From the NCBI GenBank assembly GCA_021734835.1, contig JAIPIH010000003.1:144918-208917 (forward strand): a stretch of DNA of 64,000 bases, written 5' to 3'. The notes under the pieces were generated by a model that searched no databases, had not been told where the DNA came from, and saw nothing but the letters and a program-made list of their open reading frames with translations. This DNA comes from Candidatus Cloacimonadota bacterium. GTDB taxonomy: Bacteria > Cloacimonadota > Cloacimonadia > Cloacimonadales > TCS61. The position numbers and the translations under genes are program-made. Shown piece by piece: positions 34,452 through 42,136 of this stretch. The first letter of the stretch is position 1, and every line of letters begins with the position of its first letter.

Positions 34452-35630
34452 TTATTTTAATTTTTTCGTAAGTTGTGGGACAACTTCAAATAGATCTCCA
34501 ACTAATCCCAGATCTGCTACCCTGAAAATAGGTGCATCCGGGTCTTTATTTATAGCTATTATATAATCAGATGATTGCATACCAGCTAAATGTTGTATTG
34601 CGCCAGATATACCTACAGCAATATAGATTTTTGGCTTTATTGTTTTACCTGTTTGCCCTACTTGGTGAGGATATGATATCCAATCAGCATCGACGGAAGC
34701 TCTTGAGGCTCCGACTGCTGCATTTATTGCTTTAGCAAATTCTTTAATTATTCTGAAATTCTCTTTTTTCTTCAGTCCTCTACCGCCGGAAACTACAAGA
34801 TCTGCTTCAGTAAGATTTACAGTTTGAGTTTTATCTTTTACAAACTCCAAAAATTTTGTGTCATCTTTCAAAGCTGAAAGGTCAATTGATTCTAAGATTA
34901 TTTTTCCTTCTCGGCTGTCATCTTTTTCTAATGGATCCATAACTTTATGGCGTACAGTCGCCATTTGTGGAAGATGATTAGGAGTAACTATTGTTGCTAA
35001 TATATTACCGCCAAATGCAGGTCGGGTTTGCTGCAGATTATTTGTATCAGATTCAATTTCTAAACCTGTGCAATCGGCTGTTAAACCGGTTTGAAGTTCT
35101 ATAGCAACCCTTGGAATAAAAGACCGTCCCATCACTGATGCGCCGGAAAGAATTATTTCCGGTTTGTATTTTTTAGCTAGATCCGACATAACTTCAGTGT
35201 ATGGCAGATCAAGAAAATGTTCTAACTTTTTATCATCGACACAAATTACTTTATCAGCGCCATAAGAAATTAGTTCTTGAGGTAGATCTTTGAGATTATA
35301 TCCTAAAATAACGGCAGTTAATTCACAATTAAGTTGCTGCGCCAGATCACTTCCCTTCCCAAGCAGTTCAAAAACTACCGGAGCGATTTCATTATTCTTT
35401 TGCTCGGCAAAGACCCAAATACCTTTGTACTGGCTACGATCGATTTTTTTCTGTCCAAATTTACGAATTATTATTGCGTCAAATGAGCAGGCACTAACAC
35501 AAGCTCCGCAAAGAGTACATTTATCAACGTCTATTTCGGCTATTTTATCTCTTATTACTATGGCATCATAGGCGCAAGCCTTTAAACATAATTTACATCC
35601 AACACACTTATCCCGGATTACTTCAATCAT
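34452..35630 (-). CDS. etfA: Electron transfer flavoprotein alpha subunit with N-terminal ferredoxin
   Basis: 392 residues. Two 4Fe-4S motifs (CVGCKLCLKACAYDAI, CTLCGACVSACSFDAI) fill residues 1 to about 60. An ETF alpha N-terminal domain (IWVFAEQKN to about 250) follows, and then the FAD-binding domain VVSGGRGLKK, VGASRASVDADW, HQVGQTGKTIKPKIYIAVGISGAIQHLAG. The ferredoxin extension is known in some anaerobic Etf and caffeyl-CoA reductase-type complexes. The expected beta subunit gene is not adjacent or elsewhere in the window, which is odd because etfA and etfB usually pair. It heads a three-gene minus-strand run. Confidence 0.93.
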   Translation of the reverse strand: MIEVIRDKCVGCKLCLKACAYDAIVIRDKIAEIDVDKCTLCGACVSACSFDAIIIRKFGQKKIDRSQYKGIWVFAEQKNNEIAPVVFELLGKGSDLAQQLNCELTAVILGYNLKDLPQELISYGADKVICVDDKKLEHFLDLPYTEVMSDLAKKYKPEIILSGASVMGRSFIPRVAIELQTGLTADCTGLEIESDTNNLQQTRPAFGGNILATIVTPNHLPQMATVRHKVMDPLEKDDSREGKIILESIDLSALKDDTKFLEFVKDKTQTVNLTEADLVVSGGRGLKKKENFRIIKEFAKAINAAVGASRASVDADWISYPHQVGQTGKTIKPKIYIAVGISGAIQHLAGMQSSDYIIAINKDPDAPIFRVADLGLVGDLFEVVPQLTKKLK

Positions 35631-35793
35631 TTATTTTACCTTTCTGTTCTAAAATTATGAAATTAAGATAAAAAATTAACTTCAGGCGTCAAGTTTAATT
35701 TATTTCAATTATTAATTATAAGAAATGATTGACACATTAGCAGTTTGTCTAGGTTTGTAATCATCTTTAGTCCAATTTAAGGAAGGTAATTAG

Positions 35794-37599
35794 GTGTCGA
35801 ACAAACAGGAGCTTATTAGAAATTTTTGTATCATTGCTCATATTGATCATGGTAAATCTACCTTGGCTGATAGGATGTTGGAGATAGCTAAAATTGTAGA
35901 TATGGGTTCTCATGATGCATTAGTTCTTGATGATATGGAATTGGAAAAAGAACGTGGAATCACTATAAAATCTCATGCAATTCGTATGGAGCATAAGAAA
36001 GACGGCAAAACTTACATTCTGAATTTGATTGATACTCCCGGACATGTTGACTTTTCCTATGAAGTATCTAGAAGTTTAGCTTCCTGTGATGGAACACTCT
36101 TACTTGTCGACGCTTCCCAGGGTATAGAGGCTCAGACTATGAGTAATATGTATTTAGCTCTGGAGAATGAACTTGAGATTATTCCTGTTATCAATAAGAT
36201 CGACCTGGCAAAATCAGATGTTGAAGGTACTGAACATGACATTATCGAAAATATAGGCGTCTCTGCCGAGAATATTTATAAAATAAGTGCTAAAACCGGT
36301 GAGGGAGTAGAAGAGTTGATTGATGGGCTAATTGAGCACATACCGCCACCAACCGGCTCTTATGAAAAGCCGACAAAAGCACTGATCTTTGACTCATATT
36401 TTGATAAATATCGGGGCGTGATCATTTTAATAAGAATTTTTGATGGTAAATTGAAAAGAAATGAAAGCATTAAATTACTTTCTACAAATAAGGAATATAC
36501 AATTGAAGAAATTGGTTACCTGGGTCTGAAGAAAATTCCAACTAAAGAGCTTGGAACAGGTGAAGTTGGCTATATAATTGCTAACATAAAGGATATCTCT
36601 GATGCTAGAGTAGGGGAAACGATAACAACTTCCCTGAATGGATGTAAGGAAGCATTACCGGGATTTGAAGAACCGAAGCCAATGGTATATAGCGGTGTAT
36701 TCCCACTCGATAAAGATGATCATGAAGATCTTAGAGATGCCCTAGGGAAATTGAAATTGAATGATGCTTCTCTCACTTACGAACCGGAAAGTTCTCTGGC
36801 GTTAGGTTTCGGTTTTCGCTGTGGTTTTTTGGGGATGCTGCATCTGGAAATTGTGAAAGAGAGATTATTGAGAGAATACAATGTACCAATAATCACAACT
36901 ACTCCGAGTGTGAAATTTCTGATTAATTTAGAAAATGGAACTCAAAAAATAATCTATAACCCCATTGATATGCCTGATCCTTCCTTTATAGATAGTATCG
37001 AAGAACCGATCATGGATATAGAGATAATTGTTCCCAGTGACTGGATTGGCAATATAATGACCTTAGTTCAGGAACGCCGCGGTATTCAAAAAGATATGCA
37101 GTATATTGATGAAAAAAGAGTCTCAATACATTATGAAATGCCGCTTTTAGAAATAATCTTTGATTTTTACGACAGACTTAAATCGTTAAGCCGCGGATAT
37201 GCTTCATTAGATTATTCTTTTAAAGAGTTTCGCAAAGCTGATGTTGTGAAAGTAGACGTGATGATCAATAGTGAACGAGTTGACGCGATGTCATTCATTT
37301 GTCATGCCGATAAAGCTTACAATTGGGGTAAAAGTGTTACAGAAAAATTGAAGGAAGTTATTCCGAAACAACAATATAAAGTAGCTCTTCAAGCTAGTAT
37401 TGGAGCAAAGATCATTGCCAGAAGTACGATCAGTGCACTTAGGAAAAACGTGACTGCCAAATGTTACGGCGGTGATATTACCAGAAAGCGTAAGTTACTG
37501 GAAAAACAAAAAGAAGGAAAAAAACGTATGAAAGAAATTGGTTCCGTGGAAGTTCCGCAGGAAGCTTTTTTGGAGGTCCTTAAAGCTGATAGAGGATAA
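35794..37599 (+). CDS. lepA: Elongation factor 4 (LepA)
   Basis: 601 residues, normal length. It starts with GTG preceded by an AAGGAAGG site. GTPase motifs are AHIDHGKSTLADR (G1), RGITIKS (G2), DTPGHVDFSYEVSRSLA (G3) and NKIDL (G4). The LepA-specific C-terminal domain ends with TAKCYGGDITRKRKLLEKQKEGKKRMK. It acts on ribosomes, where it affects translocation or initiation. It is followed by a small LapA-like gene on the same strand. Confidence 0.97.
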   Translation: MSNKQELIRNFCIIAHIDHGKSTLADRMLEIAKIVDMGSHDALVLDDMELEKERGITIKSHAIRMEHKKDGKTYILNLIDTPGHVDFSYEVSRSLASCDGTLLLVDASQGIEAQTMSNMYLALENELEIIPVINKIDLAKSDVEGTEHDIIENIGVSAENIYKISAKTGEGVEELIDGLIEHIPPPTGSYEKPTKALIFDSYFDKYRGVIILIRIFDGKLKRNESIKLLSTNKEYTIEEIGYLGLKKIPTKELGTGEVGYIIANIKDISDARVGETITTSLNGCKEALPGFEEPKPMVYSGVFPLDKDDHEDLRDALGKLKLNDASLTYEPESSLALGFGFRCGFLGMLHLEIVKERLLREYNVPIITTTPSVKFLINLENGTQKIIYNPIDMPDPSFIDSIEEPIMDIEIIVPSDWIGNIMTLVQERRGIQKDMQYIDEKRVSIHYEMPLLEIIFDFYDRLKSLSRGYASLDYSFKEFRKADVVKVDVMINSERVDAMSFICHADKAYNWGKSVTEKLKEVIPKQQYKVALQASIGAKIIARSTISALRKNVTAKCYGGDITRKRKLLEKQKEGKKRMKEIGSVEVPQEAFLEVLKADRG

Positions 37600-37620
37600 C
37601 TTATCAGAGGAGGTAGATCA

Positions 37621-37824
37621 ATGAAAATCAAAACAGTTTTAATATTATTTATTTTGCTTGTCTTCCTGATCATATTATTTCAAAATTTAGAGGTTGTTCC
37701 TATTCAATTACTTTTCTGGAAGATCCAGATTGCACGCGTGATCTTGTTACCATTGACATTGATTCTGGGAATGCTTATTGGCTATTTGATTACAAAGTCA
37801 AAAAAGAAAAAAGATATTGATTGA
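37621..37824 (+). CDS. LapA-like (DUF1049) small membrane protein
   Basis: 67 residues with two helices connected by the short loop NLEVVPIQLLFWKIQIARV, and a lysine-rich cytoplasmic tail (KSKKKKDID). The pattern QNLEVVPIQLLFW is the LapA/DUF1049 signature; LapA with LapB tunes lipopolysaccharide synthesis in some Gram-negatives. No lapB is present here. A GGAGGT site precedes the ATG, 21 bases after lepA, so it is likely co-transcribed with it. Confidence 0.8.
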   Translation: MKIKTVLILFILLVFLIILFQNLEVVPIQLLFWKIQIARVILLPLTLILGMLIGYLITKSKKKKDID

Positions 37825-37859
37825 AGGCAGCTCAGTACTGAGAATTAGTTTCCAAAATT

Positions 37860-38501
37860 CTATTTCCCATATTTTTCCAGATAAAAATTACGCATTTTAT
37901 TTATATCAGCAATGGAAAGTTCAACTGCTCCGCCCAAGGCTTGAGCAAGAATAATTGCCTGTGCAGATTTCTCAACTATTTGTGTTATTTTGAAAGCTTC
38001 CGCTAAATTACCCGCCACAGATACTAATCCATGATTAGCTAATAAGCACGCTGATCTTTCTGCCAGAGCAATTATTGCAGCTGCTGCTAGTTCCTTAGTA
38101 GCAGGGAGATGATAATCAGCTATATTCACATAACCGCCAACAACCTGGATCAAATCTTCACAAACTGCCGGTATAGGCTTTCTGGCAATAGCAAAACTCG
38201 TACTGAAAACTCCATGTGTATGTATGACAGCGTTAGCTTTTTTCTTCAATCTATAAATTTCAGAATGCAGTAATATCTCAGTTGAAGGTTTTTTGTTTCC
38301 TTCTATAACATTACAATTAAGATCAACAATTACAATATGCTCCTCAGACATTTCTTTATAGGGAATTGCGGAAGGAGTTATAGCAAAAATATTTTCATCA
38401 AATCTTCTTGATATGTTGCCCCAAGTTCCTAAATTATATCCTTCAGATGCTATTTTCATACTCATTTCAGATACAATTTTTTTGATTTTATCAAATTTCA
38501 T
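37860..38501 (-). CDS. Class II aldolase family protein (probable methylthioribulose-phosphate pathway)
   Basis: 213 residues of the FucA/AraD/MtnB class II aldolase family. Zinc-binding histidines appear as IHTHGVFS and a later ANHGLVSVAG; the start includes GNISRRFDENIFAITPSAIPY. It is directly downstream of mtnA, 16 bases after its stop. This suggests that it acts on 5-methylthioribulose 1-phosphate, either as the MtnB dehydratase or as the aldolase of the dihydroxyacetone phosphate shunt. No other mtn genes follow, so the choice cannot be made from the window. Confidence 0.82.
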   Translation of the reverse strand: MKFDKIKKIVSEMSMKIASEGYNLGTWGNISRRFDENIFAITPSAIPYKEMSEEHIVIVDLNCNVIEGNKKPSTEILLHSEIYRLKKKANAVIHTHGVFSTSFAIARKPIPAVCEDLIQVVGGYVNIADYHLPATKELAAAAIIALAERSACLLANHGLVSVAGNLAEAFKITQIVEKSAQAIILAQALGGAVELSIADINKMRNFYLEKYGK

Positions 38502-38517
38502 AATTCCTCTACCGATG

Positions 38518-39543
38518 CTACTTAATATTTTTAATAAAAGGGGGTTTAATTATTCCTTTCTCTGTGATTATGGCTGTAATGTTACTGGCGGGAGTAATAT
38601 CAAAAGCTGGATTATATACATTGAAATCATTGGGAGCAATTTGCATTCCATTAATATGTGTGATCTCTGTTGGATCTCTTTCCTCGATCTCGATCGAGTT
38701 ACCACTACCGAGGTTAAAATCAAAAGTTGAAGTAGGAGCTACAATATAAAATGGGGTATTATATGATTTAGCGATTTCTGAAAGCATGAATGTTCCGATT
38801 TTATTTGCACTATCACCATTTGTAGCTATTCTGTCTGCTCCGACTAATATCAGATCGATTCTGTTATTCTTGATTAAAGAAGCAGCTGCATTATCTGCTA
38901 TTAGTGTTGCCGGTATCCCCTCCTGAGCCAATTCCCATGCTGTGAGCTTGGCTCCTTGCAAGCGCGGTCTGGTTTCATCAACAAAAACATGAATTGCTTT
39001 CCCAGAGGCAAATGCAGACCGCACAACACCTAAAGCTGTACCATATTCTACAGTAGCGAGTGAACCTGTATTACAGTGGGTCAGAATATTAGATTTTTGA
39101 GGAACAATCGAGTTTCCGATTTTTCCGATCAGTTTATTTGTCATTACATCTTCGGCTGAAATTTTATCAGCTTCAAATTTTAATCTTTCAAATATCTGTT
39201 TTGGCTCGGAATCTTGATCTATCAAGCTCTGCATTCGTGTAATAGACCAGGTAAGGTTAACCGCCGTCGGTCGTGATTTACTTAGAATATAACATGCCTT
39301 TTGTAATTCTGAAAAAAATTTATGTCTGGGGAATTCCATAAATTCTAGGGCTGCTAAAACAACACCATAAGCTGCTGTTACTCCTATGGCTGGAGCTCCA
39401 CGAATAACCATTTTGGCAATTGCAAATTCTGCTTCTCTGAAATTTGAACAAACAAAAGTTTCAAATTTGCCAGGTAAAAATCGCTGATCAATTAAAAATA
39501 ATTTATTCTCTTTGAATTCTAAAGAACGGATAGGATCTTTCAT
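38518..39543 (-). CDS. mtnA: Methylthioribose-1-phosphate isomerase
   Basis: About 341 residues. The signature MVIRGAPAIGVTAAYGVVLA near residue 45 and the later LTHCNTGSLATVEYGTALGVVR, ETRPRLQGAKLTAWELAQEGI and VGADRIATNGDSANKIGT identify the eIF2B-like isomerase of methionine salvage. The active-site cysteine is the one in HCNTG and the aspartate the one in GADRI. The ATG at 39543 is preferred over a TTG two codons upstream, since AGAGG lies six bases before it. It precedes a class II aldolase gene in what looks like a two-gene operon. Confidence 0.95.
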   Translation of the reverse strand: MKDPIRSLEFKENKLFLIDQRFLPGKFETFVCSNFREAEFAIAKMVIRGAPAIGVTAAYGVVLAALEFMEFPRHKFFSELQKACYILSKSRPTAVNLTWSITRMQSLIDQDSEPKQIFERLKFEADKISAEDVMTNKLIGKIGNSIVPQKSNILTHCNTGSLATVEYGTALGVVRSAFASGKAIHVFVDETRPRLQGAKLTAWELAQEGIPATLIADNAAASLIKNNRIDLILVGADRIATNGDSANKIGTFMLSEIAKSYNTPFYIVAPTSTFDFNLGSGNSIEIEERDPTEITHINGMQIAPNDFNVYNPAFDITPASNITAIITEKGIIKPPFIKNIK

Positions 39544-39757
39544 TATCAACCTCTATAATAGAATTTACAATTGGATAAAAGCTCACATAGATGCTAAATG
39601 TCAATAAAATCGTATCAAAAAAACTATAAAACAGTTCAAAATAAATTCTATTTTATTAGCGAATAAGAAACTTGACATTCATCCTTGATGATTTTTTTTA
39701 GTTAAAATTAATTAATAAATAATATTAATAATTTATAAAAAAAACGGAGGTTTATTA

Positions 39758-42073
39758 ATGGTACCATCAATCTGGTTTGTTGCTCCTCTTGGTGCGGTAA
39801 CTGCTTTGATCTTTGCTTTTATTTTATTTAAAAGTGTAAAGAGAGCAGATGAAGGAACTCAGATTATGAAAAAAATTGCAAAGCATGTTAGAGAAGGTGC
39901 TTTTGCATATCTGAAACAGCAATATAAAGGGGTGACAATATTCTTTATTTTTGCATTTATTTTATTCAACATAATGGCTTGGGTACTGCATGTACTTCAT
40001 CCTTTAATTCCCTGGGCATTTCTTACGGGAGGATTTTTCAGTGGTTTGGCTGGTTTTATCGGTATGAATGCTGCTACATTAGCTTCCAATAGAACAGCTC
40101 AAGGCGCTTCTGTAAGCTTGAATAAAGGATTGAAAGTTGCCTTTAACGGTGGCGCAGTTATGGGACTTACAGTTGTTGGTCTAGCACTTATAGACATATC
40201 TGCCTGGTTCTTTATCTTAAGATGGTGGAGTATGACACATCCAGAAACTATGAATTTACACACAATAACTGTAATAATGCTTAGTTTCGGAATGGGAGCT
40301 TCCACGCAAGCACTATTTGCTCGTTTAGGCGGTGGAATTTATACCAAAGCGGCAGATGTCGGAGCAGATCTTGTTGGTAAAGTTGAAGCAGGAATTCCGG
40401 AAGATGATCCACGTAATCCAGCAACGATTGCTGATAATGTTGGCGATAATGTGGGTGATGTAGCAGGAATGGGCGCAGATCTTTATGAATCTTATGCTGG
40501 ATCAATTCTCGCAACAGCTGCGCTTGGCATGGCCGCAGTGGCACAAGTTTTTGGACATCAGAGTGAATGGGCTATTAGATTTGTAACTGCGCCAATGGTA
40601 TTGGCTGGAGTTGGAGCATTCCTATCTATTATTGGGATTTATCTGGTTTCTACTAAAGAAGATGCAGGAACTAAAGAACTGATGTTCGCTCTGAATAAAG
40701 GAGTTTATGGAAGCTCAATTCTCATTGCAGTTGTAGCTTTCTTTGTAACTAAGTTTATGCTTCCTGCAGAATATGCCTTAGGAGTATTCTTTGCTAGTAT
40801 TATAGGTTTAGCAGCAGGTGTTTTGATTGGTTATTTTACCGAGAGGGCAACATCTGATGCCTATAGCCCGACTCGCGGTATAGCAAAACAAGCTGAATTT
40901 GGACCCGCAACAGTGTTAATTGACGGTCTAGCTGTTGGTATGAAATCTACAGCAGCCCCGGTGATAGTGATCGGACTTGCTATCTTAGCAGCTTTTAGTG
41001 CAAGTCATGGTTTTACTACTCCGGAAATGGGGCTTTATGGTATCGGTTTCGGTGCTGTGGGAATGTTGGCTACTTTAGGTGTGACACTAGCTATGGATGC
41101 CTTTGGACCAATTGCTGATAATGCCGGTGGGAATGCTGAAATGAGTAATTTACCTAAAGAAGTTCGTAAAAGAACTGATGCACTCGATTCTGTTGGTAAT
41201 ACTACTGCAGCAACTGGTAAAGGTTTTGCTATCGGATCTGCTGCTCTAACCGCAATGGCACTTTTGGCCGCATATTTGGAAGAAGTACGTACCGGGCTTA
41301 TATTAGCTGGACAAAAAGTTATGTTAATTGTAATGGCTAATGGGGAATCATTTCCGGTAGAAACTGCTAAAGCAACTATTGCGGATTTCATGAGTTTCTA
41401 TAATATAAATCTGATGAACCCGAAATTCCTAATTGGAATATTTATGGGAGCAATGGTTACTTTCGTGTTTGCTGCCTTAACCATGAAAGCAGTTGGTAGA
41501 GCAGCCGGGGCAATGGTTGGAGAAGTTCGCCGTCAGTTCAAAGAGATACCAGGAATTCTAGAAGGGAAAGCTGAACCGGAATATGCAAAATGTGTTGAAA
41601 TATCAACGAAAGGTGCTCAGAAAGAGATGGTAGCTCCTGCTATGCTTGGGATATTTACACCAATTGTAGTTGGCCTGATACTTGGTGTTGCTGGTGTAAT
41701 GGGTGTTTTAACCGGCGGTCTTACAACAGGATTTGTACTTGCTATTATGATGAATAATGCCGGTGGTGCTTGGGATAATGCTAAAAAATATGTCGAATCC
41801 GGCGCTCATGGCGGTAAAGGCTCAGATTATCATAAAGCGACTGTAGTAGGCGACACGGTTGGCGATCCATTCAAAGATACATCCGGTCCTTCAATTAATA
41901 TCTTGATTAAATTGATGAGTATGGTTAGTATTGTTTTTGCCGGCTTGATAGTAGCGTACTCTCCGATTATTGAGGGACTTTACAGCGGTAAAAAAGAGAA
42001 AAAGGAAATTAATATTAAACTAGATGAAGAAATTATTGAAGACGAAAATTCGATTATGGAAGTTTCTGAATAA
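39758..42073 (+). CDS. hppA: Membrane-bound ion-translocating pyrophosphatase
   Basis: 771 residues with around sixteen helices. Pyrophosphate-binding motifs are intact: EDDPRNPATIADNVGDNVGD and DAFGPIADNAGGNAEM, then the C-terminal GDTVGDPFKDTSGPS. The segment GNTTAATGKGFAIGSAAL has alanine where K+-independent enzymes carry lysine, so the enzyme should be K+-dependent; ESYAGS in the first part also fits the Na+-pumping or K+-stimulated group. It hydrolyses pyrophosphate and pumps H+ or Na+ across the cytoplasmic membrane. The ATG has a GGAGG site. A strong terminator follows. Confidence 0.97.
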   Translation: MVPSIWFVAPLGAVTALIFAFILFKSVKRADEGTQIMKKIAKHVREGAFAYLKQQYKGVTIFFIFAFILFNIMAWVLHVLHPLIPWAFLTGGFFSGLAGFIGMNAATLASNRTAQGASVSLNKGLKVAFNGGAVMGLTVVGLALIDISAWFFILRWWSMTHPETMNLHTITVIMLSFGMGASTQALFARLGGGIYTKAADVGADLVGKVEAGIPEDDPRNPATIADNVGDNVGDVAGMGADLYESYAGSILATAALGMAAVAQVFGHQSEWAIRFVTAPMVLAGVGAFLSIIGIYLVSTKEDAGTKELMFALNKGVYGSSILIAVVAFFVTKFMLPAEYALGVFFASIIGLAAGVLIGYFTERATSDAYSPTRGIAKQAEFGPATVLIDGLAVGMKSTAAPVIVIGLAILAAFSASHGFTTPEMGLYGIGFGAVGMLATLGVTLAMDAFGPIADNAGGNAEMSNLPKEVRKRTDALDSVGNTTAATGKGFAIGSAALTAMALLAAYLEEVRTGLILAGQKVMLIVMANGESFPVETAKATIADFMSFYNINLMNPKFLIGIFMGAMVTFVFAALTMKAVGRAAGAMVGEVRRQFKEIPGILEGKAEPEYAKCVEISTKGAQKEMVAPAMLGIFTPIVVGLILGVAGVMGVLTGGLTTGFVLAIMMNNAGGAWDNAKKYVESGAHGGKGSDYHKATVVGDTVGDPFKDTSGPSINILIKLMSMVSIVFAGLIVAYSPIIEGLYSGKKEKKEINIKLDEEIIEDENSIMEVSE

Positions 42074-42095
42074 TTTTATTCATGATGATCTATCA

Positions 42096-42127
42096 GAAAA
42101 AAGACGAGGCCAGCCTCGTCTTTTTTT
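42096..42127 (+). terminator. Terminator after hppA
   Basis: A stem AGACGAGGC/GCCTCGTCT (42102-42121) with a two-base loop and a run of seven T lies 24 bases after the hppA stop. The next gene begins ten bases later, so that gene needs its own promoter or read-through. Confidence 0.9.
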
Positions 42128-42136
42128 AACTAAATT

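Noticed and set aside
39550..39757. SAM-type riboswitch upstream of mtnA or a leader before hppA
   Set aside because: No recognisable riboswitch stems or conserved core could be found; the stretch is AT-rich with short runs only.
41035..41391. A 118-residue minus-strand open frame inside hppA
   Set aside because: It is antisense to conserved pyrophosphatase motifs and its composition (Ala, Ser, Pro rich) follows from the opposite strand.
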